Assembly (NCBI GenBank): GCA_047967505.1
Contig: CM106538.1
Strand: one strand, 5' to 3'
Length of the DNA stretch: 64,000 bases
From: Dipteris shenzhenensis
Lineage: Eukaryota > Polypodiophyta > Polypodiopsida > Gleicheniales
The notes under the pieces were generated by a model. The model searched no databases. It was not told the DNA's origin and saw only the letters and a list, made by a program, of their open reading frames with translations. The position numbers and the translations under genes are program-made. Of this stretch, positions 1-11,480 are shown piece after piece; positions within the stretch are counted from its first letter, which is position 1; every line of letters starts with the position of its first letter.

Positions 1-264
1 GAAAATTTCGCTACTCCCGTGAATTTTAAATTTTTACCTCTCGTCCATCGAATCTTGGAATATTAAGGTTTTGCAATGTTTTCTCGCCCTGCAAACACGC
101 TACAACCTACACGCACCTCCACGTGACCTTGCACAGACTTTGGTTTGGCATTGTCGTATTTTGGGTAAGTTGTCTTCTATTCTTTACTTCCCTCACAAGC
201 TAGCTTCTCTCAGTTCTGGAGGGTTTATTCTGTATTGATCATTACCATACATCAATCGCAACAG

Positions 265-524
265 GTAGCTCGCCATGTCTTGCAAGAGAAGCAGACAGAG
301 GCTACGAGACAAGAAAGTTGAAAAGCTTGGTCGAGGCACAAAGAACAGATTGTGGGTCGAGGAAAGTAATGGCCCAGTATCGAAATGGTAGAGCGAAAGA
401 CACTTGTGCAACATTTACAAAGGGAGAAACAATGAGGATAGAAAACTCCTTGCAAAGCAATAGCAGGAAGCAATTGCAGATGCATGCATCTTTGCCTACA
501 AGAGGCACTTTAATACTGATGTAA
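265..524 (+). CDS. possible terminal exon of an unknown gene
   Basis: An open frame of about 86 codons runs from just after an acceptor-like CAACAG (near 263) to a TAA at 522-524. It is basic and rich in Arg, Lys, Gln and Ser, with no recognisable domain. A donor-like GGGTAAGT lies upstream near 163, so an intron between the two is possible. If real, the upstream exons partly lie outside the window. The opposite strand also has short open frames here, so the coding call rests only on the frame and the splice-like edges. I do not recognise the product. Confidence 0.2.
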
Positions 525-673
525 TGTAAAATACATATTAATATATATATAGATGAATCAAAGAACATGTACAAACTCAACTATAAACCCTATCATGCAT
601 AGCAAGAAGTAGCCACTATGACATCCCAACATCAGTGGCCACCAATGGGCTGTGCTCACACAATTTTGCTCTC

Positions 674-960
674 TCCCTCTCTCTCTCACACACACACACA
701 CTCACACTCACACTCACACTCACACTCACACTCACACTCACACTCACACTCACACTCACACTCACACTCACACTCACACTCACACTCACACTCACACACC
801 AACACTCACTCTCTCACTCTCTCTCTCTCTCTCTCAAGTGCGTCTCTCTATGTGTAAGATATACCCAATGTAAGATTCATCACTTCTATATGTGCATCTC
901 TCTATGTGTAAGATATACCCAATGCATAATAGGTTCAGCCTAGGCCTGAGCCCTTGTATT

Positions 961-1015
<55 letters not shown>

Positions 1016-1035
1016 GCACTTTTATTGGGTGAAAA

Positions 1036-1066
<31 letters not shown>

Positions 1067-1084
1067 GCGCACGCACGCGCACAA
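674..1084. repeat. compound (CT)n/(CA)n/(CTCACA)n microsatellites
   Basis: About 100 bp of perfect CTCACA-type hexamers (near 700-797) is followed by (CT)n blocks at about 810-836, 961-1000 and 1036-1048. These grade into (CA)n. A unit containing CTCTATGTGTAAGATATACCCAATG occurs twice (near 845 and 900). Histidine-, serine- or threonine-rich frames across it are repeat translations, not genes. Confidence 0.95.
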
Positions 1085-1689
1085 GCTATCAGGTTTTTAC
1101 CATGAATTGGAAATTAAAGTTGAAAGCATTATTCTTGGACTACCAGCTACTAGCTAGACAAATGTCAAGACCTCATCAAGTTCCATGTGGGCACTTTTCT
1201 GACACTAAATTATACAACATACTCTGTCCAGTGCAGAAAGTATCATCACTAATACTTGAGAACATAGCATAAATTAAGTTCAGAAACAAGCTCAAACCAT
1301 TATGCACATGGTTTTTAACCTCGAGCCAGGATTAACCAAGGCTGCATGATCAGAGGAGCTACTCCCACCTTCCACGGGTCTAGATCATTTTACACATGCA
1401 CGCACACGCACACACTAATATGATCAAGGACTTCAGGTTCGTCAAAGCTCTGCCAATGGAAAACTTGGTTATAGTAAAGAACACTTATGCTTGGGTGATT
1501 GAAAATGTCTCCACATCATGGAAGAAGCTATGAACCTTACTGTAAAGTTTTAAGTATGCTCCTGCCACACAAACCATGGCCTAAATTCCCCACTGCTGAT
1601 ATGTACAAAAGAGTAGCGTTAAGCTAGTGACAATTGGATTCACTCATGCTCCAAAGAGAGAAGCCATTTTAAAACATAAAAAAAGAAGG
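1085..1689. other. intergenic, nothing recognisable
   Basis: AT-rich unique-looking sequence with no long open frame, no transposon domain and no RNA gene that I can see. It ends where the tandem segmental duplication begins. Confidence 0.5.
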
Positions 1690-1872
1690 AAGCTGATTGG
1701 GAAAGTAGAACGTAGCAGAAAATATCCTTAATCCTTATGCAATGACAGCAAAAAATTCAACCTCAACATCCTTTTAGAAGCATAGAACATAAAACATTTT
1801 CGCAATGGCAGAGCAAGTAATCTATCCAGACACTGGAGAAACTAATTTCTTATGAGAAATGGGGACTGTCGG

Positions 1873-1915
<43 letters not shown>

Positions 1916-1975
1916 TTCTATCTCTTACTCTTCCTTTATTTATTATTCTCTTCCTAACGTGGAACTGTCGGATAT

Positions 1976-2022
<47 letters not shown>

Positions 2023-2273
2023 ACCACCCAAAAAAAATCCCATGCATGCACAGGAAGGAGGGAATTTAAAATAAAACCCTAAGTAGAACGTAGCTGATTG
2101 GGAAAGTAGAACGTAGCAGAAAATATCCTTAATCCTTATGCAATGACAGCAAAAAATTCAACCTCAACATCCTTTTAGAAGCATAGAACATAAAACATTT
2201 TCGCAATGGCAGAGCAAGTAATCTATCCAGACACTGGAGAAACTAATTTCTTATGAGAAATGGGGACTGTCGG

Positions 2274-2320
<47 letters not shown>

Positions 2321-2380
2321 TTCTATCTCTTACTCTTCCTTTATTTATTATTCTCTTCCTAACGTGGAACTGTCGGATAT

Positions 2381-2461
<81 letters not shown>

Positions 2462-3053
2462 CTCACCACCCAAAAAAAATCCCATGCATGCACAGGAAGG
2501 AGGGAATTTAAAATAAAACCCTAAGTACAAAACATGGAAGCACACAGTCAAGTATTAAAAAATGTGCATACGCACACACGCGCATACAAGAACAATCACA
2601 ATTGGTGGCACATAGCTTGCACCCTCACAACCAGGATACAAGGGAACAAATTGATCATCATTCACAGAGCCTACCCGACCTACCTCTGAACATACCCCTC
2701 TGAATGTGGTGGCAGAGACCTAGTGCAAGTGTTTCGGCACGCACAAAGCACTCTCTCTCTCTCCCCTCACCACCCAAAAAAAATCCCATGCATGCACAGG
2801 AAGGAGGGAATTTAAAATAAAACCCTAAGTACAAAACATGGAAGCACACAGTCAAGTATTAAAAAATGTGGATACGTGCACACGTGCATACAAGAACAAT
2901 CACAATTGGTGGCACATAGCTTGCACCCTCACAACCAGGATACAAGGGAACAAATTGATCATCATTCACAGAGCCTACCCAACCTACCTCTGAACATACC
3001 CCTCTGAATGTGGTGGCAGAGACCTAGTGCAAGTGTTTCGGCGCGCACAAAGC
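1690..3053. repeat. local segmental duplications around (CT)n tracts
   Basis: A block starting AGCTGATTGGGAAAGTAGAA (about 1691-2091) is repeated almost identically at about 2092-2527; the two differ mainly in (CT)n length (tracts at 1877-1911, 1981-2018, 2277-2316, 2386-2452). A second block, 2461-2750, is repeated at 2763-3053. The motif CCCATGCATGCACAGGAAGG therefore occurs three times. High identity implies recent duplication, probably by unequal exchange or replication slippage at the CT tracts. Confidence 0.9.
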
Positions 3054-3796
3054 AGGATAAGACCGAATGCATCGATCGTCATATGCACAGCCTGAGACTG
3101 ACCTAGAGCCAATGCAAAAGACTGCCATATGGTAGAATACTCCTCTGAGCTTAAGCTGCATTAGAACCACGTAGAGTGTTGTGACAAAAACAAAAACACA
3201 TCTTACACAACCTGGAAAGAATATTACAAGTCTGGCCTCAATATAGTTCTTCATCTCGTATTCAAATTCTGCTCGACTTTGAGAAACTCTAGAAAGTAGG
3301 CGCAATTTCTTTGTTGCTATTTCCTTTTTGGCATCACAGAATTCACACAAGGGATGGGAGTATAAACTGCCACCCTCCCCTAAACTCTTGCTAGAGACAC
3401 TGACTTTGAGAAGCTCTAGGAAGTAGTTGCAGATTGCTTTGTTGCTATTCCTTATTGAATCAAAGAATCCACCTCAGGGATGGGAGCATGATATTTTTGC
3501 AAAACCTTCCCCTAAAAATAGTGAGATAGACAGATGAACATTTAGACACGCTTGAGCTTCCTCTTACATGTCAAGATATCCATGAGAAAGAAGACTGGGT
3601 ATAGCACTAACTTTCCACAAGTGTAACCAGTTCCTTGAACTGGTAAATATATAATAACGTACTGAGAGCCCCGCATGTATCCAGACACTTTCATATATGC
3701 ATGAGCCTTTGCATAGGCCTGTGTGCACGCAGGCATGCCAATAAGGGGCGGGGGGTTTGAGAGAGAGAGAGGGAGAAGGTTCTTATTCAAAAGCTT
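3054..3796. other. 3' flank of the minus-strand gene, with a degenerate tandem repeat
   Basis: Two diverged copies of a roughly 130 bp unit (about 3276-3400 and 3402-3520) share ACTTTGAGAA, TTTGTTGCTATT and AGGGATGGGAG. The segment lies just downstream of the stop codon of the minus-strand gene ending at 3797, so part of it may be 3' UTR. I see no coding evidence in it. Confidence 0.5.
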
Positions 3797-5067
3797 TTAC
3801 AGCATAAGTGCAGAGAAATACTCTTCAAAATCATGGTCAATTGTAGGTGCTCTTCTGCCCAATCGAGCCTCTGCACATTTAAAAGATACATGGGTCACTA
3901 AACACAGAAAGAACCAACCTTATAAGCCTAAATGAAAGTGAATAATCTATAATGAAAGAATGCGCCTCATGTGTGGCACCTATTAAGGAAATTGAACCAT
4001 ACAAATAAAAACTTACCTTCTTCCAGACTCAAGCGACCTGATGAAAGGACATACGATGGACAAGATGTATCACTTAACCCCTGAGAACACTCATTACCAC
4101 CGGTGTACCCTCTGTCGATTCCTCTTACTTCATCTATTGTCAATCCCTTCAGAACTCCAGCTTCGCCACTCTCAGCTGATCTGATCTCAAGAGTGTTATC
4201 ACAAAGGATGCCAGACATCGTTGTTCCTCCCTCGGCAGTATGCAAGAAGGGGGACAATCTCCTCTTAGGAGCTGGAAAAACTGGAGACTGGAATTCATCT
4301 TCGATCCCTGGAACCGAAGACGGTCTGTTAGCTTCAGCATCTACATTCTTTAACCTTCTTTCTTCAAGGAACAATTCCTCCGTAGGTTCTTCACAAGAAG
4401 ACCCAGTCTCATCTGCAACTGATGAGCAAGGTTTGACCCTCTTGTACGTTGCTCCCCACCGAAAGTCACTGTTCTTAGTTTGCCCGCCTGAAAAGGGATG
4501 CCGTTCATGTACATCATTTAGTTTATGCCGACGTTCATGCTCTTCCCGCACTTGGATCTTCCAGTCCTCCCAGTTCATATTCCCTCTAGAATTTTTGCAA
4601 CTGACAACGGAAAAGCCAGATTCTCCACTTGGCTCATAATCAGAACTCTCAACAGGACTATCAACGCTGTGAGTTCTTTGAACAGTCACCTCACTCACCT
4701 GGGCGGCATCGCACCTAATCCACCGGGAAGAGTCGGGTTTGTTTAACCAAGTGCCTTTGCCCTTTCCTTCATGGAATGACCTTATATGCCCCTTGCATGA
4801 GTGTTCGGTTGTTACTCCTGCTGTGATGCTCGAGAGTTCAGAAGCACCAGAACTGTTGACGCTGGTCACCGAATCAGTCCAACCACCCTTTCGCCAGCTA
4901 AGCTCATCGTGCACCTTCGCTAATGAGCCTAAGCACGTTATTGTTCCGTTGTCAAAGTGAATGGAAGAGTCTAGTTCAGCCGCTGCAACAGTAAAAAGTC
5001 TTTTGGACAGAGAAGAGTTCTGGCCATCCGGATGATGCCTCTTCTTGCCGGCTTCACCAAAACCCAT
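3797..5067 (-). CDS. unknown plant protein, two exons, 374 residues
   Basis: Exon 1 is 5067-4017 and exon 2 is 3870-3797. The donor at 4016 reads AAG|GTAAGT and the acceptor before 3870 reads GTGCAG. Joining them keeps the frame and gives 374 residues ending at a TAA. The ATG at 5067 was chosen because the upstream in-frame candidate at 5082 is TTG. The protein is hydrophilic, Ser/Glu-rich and mostly disordered-looking, with a basic N terminus (GKKRHHPDG), a central NWEDW...QVREEHERRHK segment, and a distinctive C-terminal tail RRAPTIDHDFEEYFSALML. The tail, placed alone in exon 2, looks like a conserved interaction motif. No transmembrane segment or signal peptide is evident; nuclear localisation is an inference from basic clusters. 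I do not recognise the family. Confidence 0.75.
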
Positions 5068-6120
5068 TTCCAAAATCTTCAACCCGAAATCTCAAATACA
5101 ACCACTTACATCATCTATCCCCTGCCCATCAATTGCCTTCCCAAAGAAGTGGGGAACACGAAAATAAGCGTACATCAAGAAACTGATTTCCACCGTCCAG
5201 ACAAGGATTCGAAACAGATCCCGAGGCGACCTATCCATGTTGTCAGGGCTTCACGTGCAATTACAAACTTGCCTTTGAGTGACGTTGTTATCTTGAGGAA
5301 GATAAGGTGTACTAGTGTAGCATCCGACCAAGAGGTAAAATTTCAGGTCCTATCCAGATCGCACGCGCGGATCGAGGGTGGAGTGCTCCACTGGACTGCC
5401 GGAATAATCCCAAATGCACCAGAAACCCCCAAACTCAAGAAATTCGACGGAAACCAGGGACCCAAAAGGAAGTTACTCACGAAGGGAAAGCGAGAGCGAG
5501 GTCCAAGGAAATATCATTGCCGCAGGAGCGTTGCAAATGGATTATGTGATCTTGAATCGGAAAAGGAGAAGCTTGCAAGGTGCAGGTGGAGTGATGCCCT
5601 TTTTGACCTGCCCAGGGAAAGGCTATAGTTTTTCTTTGTTTTGAGATGATAAAGCTTCTAATTGTGGCAAGATGATAAAGCTTCTAATTGTGGCTTGCCG
5701 GGAGTCTGGTGAATTTTTGGATGCGTGCAAACTGGTGATTGGCTGTCCACCGCTGCTATTTTTGTCCTCTGTTCTTGCTACTTTTGTCCCCATTTTTCTC
5801 TCTCTCTCTTCTTCTTCTTCTCTCTCTCAGCTTCTAGGGCAGGCCTCATGAATGATTTGGATCATTCACCTTGTTGGATGAGACAGTAGGCGCTTAGTCC
5901 AGCAAAGCCCCTACGGTGTGGTTTGGCATGGCCGTGCCCACGAGGGCTTCACGTGGGCGGAGAATGGGTACGCCGCCGCATGTGTCCGGCTTTAGTACCA
6001 CCTCCGCCAAGTGTCGCACCCCTTTTTGCCTATGACCCCTCTCATTAACTGTTTACCGCTCTTAGCCTTTCCAAGCAAGTTGCCCTTTTTAAAATTCACG
6101 CGCGTAATAATAATAGTAAT
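5068..6120 (-). promoter_or_regulatory. upstream region of the 3.8-5.1 kb gene
   Basis: GC-richer sequence upstream of the ATG at 5067. It holds a 26 bp direct duplication (GATGATAAAGCTTCTAATTGTGGC, near 5645 and 5671), a CT/CTT-rich tract (5797-5830) typical of plant 5' UTRs or promoters, and a G-box-like TTCACGTGGGC near 5948. A 198-codon plus-strand frame (5032-5628) overlaps it but shows no domain and is antisense to exon 1. The TATA box and start site were not located. Confidence 0.35.
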
Positions 6121-6174
6121 AATTCTAATTATTATATATATATATTAATATAAATATATTATATATATGGTTGC

Positions 6175-6354
6175 ATACTCGAGTGTCACATGTGCTCTTG
6201 CTTTCTAAGCTGTCACTAGTGGATTGCACAAATTGGATCGGTGTACTTGGTCCAATATGAAAAGCAACTCCAAGATATTGGACCAAGTACACCGATCCAA
6301 TTTGTGCAATCAGTGACAGCTTAGAAAGCAAGAGCACATGTGACACTCGAGTAT
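6175..6354. repeat. near-perfect foldback palindrome, ~80 bp arms
   Basis: The left arm (6175-6258) and right arm (6275-6354) are reverse complements with essentially one 4 bp indel, around a 16 nt spacer. Outer ends are ATACTCGAGTGTCAC / GTGACACTCGAGTAT. Arms this long and this matched form a very stable hairpin. It could be a foldback MITE, an inverted duplication, or a hairpin-siRNA or young microRNA precursor. No coding potential of its own. Confidence 0.9.
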
Positions 6355-8816
6355 GTGTGGTTACATGAGAGGTCTCCTTGCCGAAACGCTTAGTTTTTCC
6401 AAGAGCTATAAGTCTACAATCTAGCGTAGACACGACCAAAGTAAATGTGTGCCAACTCAAAGATCTCCTCTTGATCCTCATGTGCAACACCTTATGAAGC
6501 ACACTCAACTCATGTGTGCCTTTACTAGGGGTTGTGTTCTATCATCAACATGATGGCTATCATGCTCACTCTAAACAACAAGTTTAAGTGTTCGACTCGA
6601 AAATCACAAGGTTAACTAGTTATGTTGCAAGATAGGGCAATATGGCACCAGGTTTGTATATGGTTGCAAAATGTCCATATAATCATTCTACCTAGATGGA
6701 AATATGCTCTCCTAGATGATAAGGGCAACCTTAACGACATCCAATTTCACTTATGGAGTCTCATCAAGTCTAATGCTTTCCAAAAGAGATCCAGATCTCA
6801 CAACTCCTTTCAGGATCCTAGTGATGCTAAGTAACCCGAGCTTGTAAAGCTGCAACTTCCTTTCATTCTACGTTCTTCTCTTTAATATAGTTCTTCATTT
6901 CCCATTTAAAAAAAACCTTTTGAATATAGGGAGATCAAATCAAACTGGCAGCACCTCACAAGCCAAGGGGAAAAGGGTGAAATAAGCATCCCAAAAGAAA
7001 CCATTAGATGGGGAAGGTGGCCCTAAATAGCAAAGTTGCAATCAAAAAACACAAGTTGGTTGACATGCTAATCCAAGCGTCTTATGATAACAATTCTACC
7101 CATTTGTAAAAGCATGAGATCTTCTAATAAAAGATTTAGCTAATCGCACATTACTCTTGTAACTTGCCATGAATTTAGGTAATGCTTTTTCCTTACATAA
7201 AATGTTCTTTAACATTTTTAATTAGAAATGATTAAAAGAACAAAAACAAAGAAAACAACATGCCAATGGCAGACAAGCTAGAAAGCTCGAAGCAATGAAT
7301 CAAGACAAAGCCTTAGGTGACACTTTTTTGTAAAGGTTTTCTATACCAAGATGACTTTTACTTTACATCATGTTTTTAAGAGGAAAAAGCAACCAAATCG
7401 TATATTCCAATAGATATGATATTCTTTCTATGCTATGTTTTAAAGCTTGTGTTGCTAAAGGAAAGCATGAGTAAAGGAGAACTTGTGCACTTACATTGTG
7501 CAAATAGCAAGGATAAAATGTAAAAGCAAAATTAAAAGACTAAAAGCTATTTTTGTGCCAATGTGATCTTCAAGCTAGTCGTGTCAAATTTCAATGACAA
7601 TCTACCTTAGAGGGGGTTCCCACGTCTGTGAATGCTGGCATATATGCCAACCCCCTCGCATATTGAAGTGTAGGGGAGCAATTGTCCCCGCGCTCTCTTT
7701 ATGCTGGGCTAAGTTCAACAACTCAGAAGGTATTTTGGACGTTTCAAACGTGGGTGACATTTCAAACCTTCATTTTTTTTAAAAAAGGTGTTAGCACATT
7801 ACTCTCAAACTTCAAAAAGGCGTTAGCCCCCTCGTATTGCTCATGTGGAGAGGAAAAATTTTCGTCTCCATCCGAACACCTGCAATGTTGCGGAATTCTT
7901 GGGGCTAGACATGGGAACAACTCAAACCATGGCATAAACTAGCATTTTCCAGCATATTTGCCTTCGTGGGAACTCACTCTTGTTGCTTCTAGTGCAGACC
8001 TCTCATTCATAAAATTAGGAGCTGCTTATGGGTCATGTAGTTGTCTACTTGAAGCCCCCACTCCATTGGGTACTAAATCTAATCCTTTAGAGCATGGATT
8101 CTTGGGATCACGCGGTCCACTTTATCACATGTCAAGTTAGCAATGTCATACGTCAGCACACCTTATCAAAACTCCTGTAGGAAATGTCACATGTGCCAAG
8201 AAAAATGGCACATCTAAAGTACCTTTTATAGATGGTCTCACTTTATCCATGTCATCAACATCAAGACTTATCATATGGTGCCCTTTTGGTATTTCGTAGC
8301 TCTCTTCATGGCCTTAAGCCTACTTATTTTGGGTGTACATAATGGCCTTACCCACCACCTTACCACATCCTTTGAGGAGGTCCCAACTCCCACCCCTAAG
8401 TTAATTTTTATTTAGACTACAATGGTTACTTCCATAAAAATGGCCTATTCTCATTACCAATTAGGGGACCACTACTAAAGGCTGTCGACGGAGTGTTCAC
8501 ATAAGTGTGCATTCCTTTTGACATTTAGAGAGTGTAGTTAACTTAAATCTCTTAATGGCTTGTTTAAAATGCTTGTAAGTTCAACCCTACCACCCAAAAG
8601 AGGTACTTCTAAGTTCAAGCCTCTCACTCAAAAGAGGTACTTTAAGGACTTCTGTGAGGTATGTAGAAATTTAATGGTTAAGGTAAGGGTGAGAAGTGGG
8701 AATGCCACTTAAGCAAGATTCTTATAAAGAAATTTCATGGTCAAGATTAACTTAGAATTATACAACATGGGTATTGGTTTGAAAGGTCTTGAAAAGAAGA
8801 ATACATTGTTTAAAGA
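6355..8816. other. repeat-like intergenic DNA without clear genes
   Basis: AT-rich sequence with many stops in all frames. It lies directly upstream of copia RNase H remnants and may be the eroded body of that element, but I could not see gag, integrase or reverse-transcriptase motifs in it. A small inverted motif (CATATATGCC within GGGGTT...AACCCC) is at about 7614-7663. Confidence 0.4.
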
Positions 8817-9195
8817 AGTGGCCAACCGTTGCGTTGTCTTCTACAGAGGTTAAATACAGAGGGGTAGATTGCGGATACTAGCACATATTGGCTATGATGT
8901 GGTGGATCCAATACCTCATTATTGCGATATATTAGCAACATCATGTTAGCTAATATCCCATGTTTCATGCTCACATGAAACACATAGAGATCCACTACCA
9001 TTTCATTTGAGAGAAGATCCTTAGTGGAAAGGTAGACTTGCATCATGTGTCTACCAAGGAGTAGATTGCAAACATATTCACGAAGGCCTTGTCCCGTGAG
9101 AAGTTTGATTACTTTCACCAGTTTCTTGGAGTACATTACTTGAGTAGTGCAAGATCAAGCACTCATACTCCTCGTGACTTAAGCTTGAGGGGGAG
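8817..9195 (+). pseudogene. Ty1/copia RNase H C-terminal remnant
   Basis: Broken frames give TVALSSTEVKYRGVD (compare the copia RNase H consensus SSTEAEYxA), then MKHIEIHYHF (consensus KHIDIRYHF), then HHVSTKE*IANIFTKALSREKF (consensus STxxQIADIFTKPL). These are the last conserved blocks of copia pol, in order, with internal stops. They are followed by a polypurine tract TTGAGGGGGAG (9184-9194), as expected just before a 3' LTR. Confidence 0.8.
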
Positions 9196-9460
9196 TATTG
9201 AATGTATGGAGACACATGTCTCTATCCACTTCATCACTAATAGGCGAAGCACACTGGTGACCAATAAGCGGAACACGTAACTTATCTTATCCCGCATTCT
9301 AGTTGTAGTTGTGTTGGTATTCTTAGTGCCCATGTATATATGGTAAACTTAGGCTATGTTGTATTGTGTGAGATGCTCAATTAGAAGAATAAGAAGAAGG
9401 CTTCCTCCATCTTCTTTTCTCTTGTTGTGTGTATGCTCTACCTGCTTCATATCACTTTTG
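9196..9460 (+). mobile_element. probable 3' LTR of the copia remnant
   Basis: Sequence directly after the polypurine tract has LTR-like content: a TATA-like GTATATATGG near 9334 and a downstream T/CT-rich stretch. The 3' boundary and any target-site duplication were not resolved, so the end is approximate. Confidence 0.4.
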
Positions 9461-10233
9461 TAACACTAGCCACATAGAGGACCTCCAAAACCTTTCAAAA
9501 GATCCCAAGACCTCTAGACTCTTTTGGATTTTTATTTTTCCAACGTCAAGACACATACACAAGAGGTCTATTTGGACATTTATATTTCTTCCACTCGTAG
9601 GCCCTTAGTAGGCATACTCTATCCCAACATGCTAATGGTGCTCACCTAATTCCTTCATTAGTTTGCTTGTCTACACTTCCCATCTACGTATTCATAGCCC
9701 CTTAGCAGGCATGCTCTCACATAATTACTCCATTAGTTTGCTCATCTATACTTCCCGTTTACTTATTCTAATGGCCCTTAATCTCAACGAATTATTCCAC
9801 ATATATAGATTAACCTAAGGAGAAAGATGATTGAAAATGCCTTTATTTATCAATAGAAATATTCAATTGGTCTCTTAGGTGTGAAGGTGGAATGCCCAAA
9901 GGATAACTTCAAATTTTCATGCAAAGGGGAACTTGAACTAATAAAAATGTTCATACTTACTCATGAGGTCTTACCACTAGTCTATATGAAGCTTTGCGAA
10001 AGAAGTAGAGTAAAATATTTTTGAGTTTGTACCCTCATAAAAAAGAGGGAAGGGCCCCTCTCTTGGCACATAAATAGAGGGACTTTTCATTAGTCACTCT
10101 CCTTTTTACCCCTCCCCTTGCCTTTCCATCCCTTGGGTAAGTCAAAACATCAAGTGACTGCATTCAAGCAGCACATTCTACAATTCTAGAGATATTGTGT
10201 CCTTTCTTGGATGATTATGATGTAGTGAGCTAA
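9461..10233. other. repeat-like intergenic DNA
   Basis: Contains short imperfect internal repeats (GGCATACTCTATCC / GGCATGCTCTCAC and GTTTGCTTGTCTACACTTCCC / GTTTGCTCATCTATACTTCCC, 9600-9780). No coding frame or transposon motif is visible. Confidence 0.4.
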
Positions 10234-11480
10234 ATGAGAAGCTTTGGGTATGGTATTTTGTGTGCAAAAACTAAGGCATTATTTACTCAGAAATTCTTTT
10301 GTGTTTTATATGGATCACTAGGCACATTACTTTATCTGACTAACAAAACTACTATTCAAGGATGCCTCATGTGTTGGATGCTCCTTCTTCAAGAGTTCAA
10401 CTTTAAGATTATTGATAAGCCTAGGAAAACTCATGTAGGGGCTGATTGTTTGTCTAGGCTACTGCCCTAGAAGATACTCAGGGAGTTACTACTAAACTTC
10501 CAATGCTACACTTTTTGCAGTTGAGTACTGTGAGCATGAATATGATGAGTTGGTGCATTATTAGTCTAAAGGCACATTCCCAGATATAATTCCTAGAGAA
10601 AAGTGCATGCAATTAGGCTTAAAGGCCTGGAAATACACTTTAATGGTGGACAACTTTATCATCAATGTGCCAATGGTGTTCAGCTAGAGTCTCCCACATG
10701 AGTGCGCAATAGTTCTGCAGTCACTTGGGTGCTTCAGGAGAAAATTTCCAAGGAGAGTTGACCGCAAGGAAAGTGTTGTAGGCAGGGTTATGGTGGGAAT
10801 ATTGTTTAAATGTGCTTAGACTAAGTGGGTGTAGTGTGGTATTTGTTACCACACTGGGTGATTTTTGCCAAATCAGTCTATACCATTGCAACTTACTCAC
10901 CCTTGGGAAGCATTCCAAAGATGGGGTTTGGATTTTATTAGCCCCTTCAAACCTACCAAGTTCATATAGAATAAATATATAATTGTAGCTATTGACTATG
11001 CTACAAAGTGGGCTAAAGCTAAGGCAATCCAAGATAACTCAGCTCGGTATTAAGTTTACCTTTGAAAATATCATCTGCACATATGCATTCCCCATGCAGT
11101 TTCTTAATTATCAAGGTTCGTATTTTCTCAATGAAGTTATACAATTGCACAAGACTAAATTCACGATTATGTATACAATTTTGACCACTTACTATGCCAT
11201 GGCAATGGTGAAGCTAAATCAACTAATAAGACACTCAAGCTCATTCTCACTAAAACAATGCAATCATCTAAGAGTGATTGGGATATTAAACTCCATTCAG
11301 CACTTTGGGCTTACCGAACTACTTGTAAAGTCACTACAAATCTAGCTCCTTCTGTATGGCCTTTGGGTTAGAAGCAGTGGTTCCCTTAGAATTTATTATT
11401 CCTAGTCCTATGTTGCAACCAAGCATCACTTAGATGAATCGAAGGCAATCCAAGGGATATTTCATCAGCTAAGCCACTTG
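10234..11480 (+). pseudogene. Ty3/gypsy RNase H-integrase remnant
   Basis: The first frame ends with LLLQEFNFKIIDKPRKTHVGADCLSRL, the typical end of gypsy RNase H (consensus LQEFDFEI..G..N..ADxLSR). Downstream, broken frames carry integrase core blocks WGLDFISPF (near 10920), IVAIDYATKWAKA (near 10982) and HGNGEAKSTNKTL (near 11198), with catalytic Asp and Glu positions recognisable. Many stops and frameshifts make it non-functional. RNase H before integrase fits gypsy, not copia. Confidence 0.8.

Noticed and set aside
674-797. Regular CTCACA array as a CRISPR-like repeat
   Set aside because: Contiguous hexamer microsatellite with no spacers, in a eukaryotic context.
618-943. Open frames of His/Ser- or Thr/Leu-rich repeats over the CTCACA array
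   Set aside because: All three frames are open only because the hexamer lacks stops; no unique coding sequence.
4103-4639. 178-codon plus-strand frame
   Set aside because: Antisense to exon 1 of the minus-strand gene, whose splice junctions and frame are better supported.
5032-5628. 198-codon plus-strand frame as a gene
   Set aside because: Overlaps the start of the minus-strand gene and its upstream region, lacks a domain, and has no convincing promoter or intron edges. Not fully excluded.
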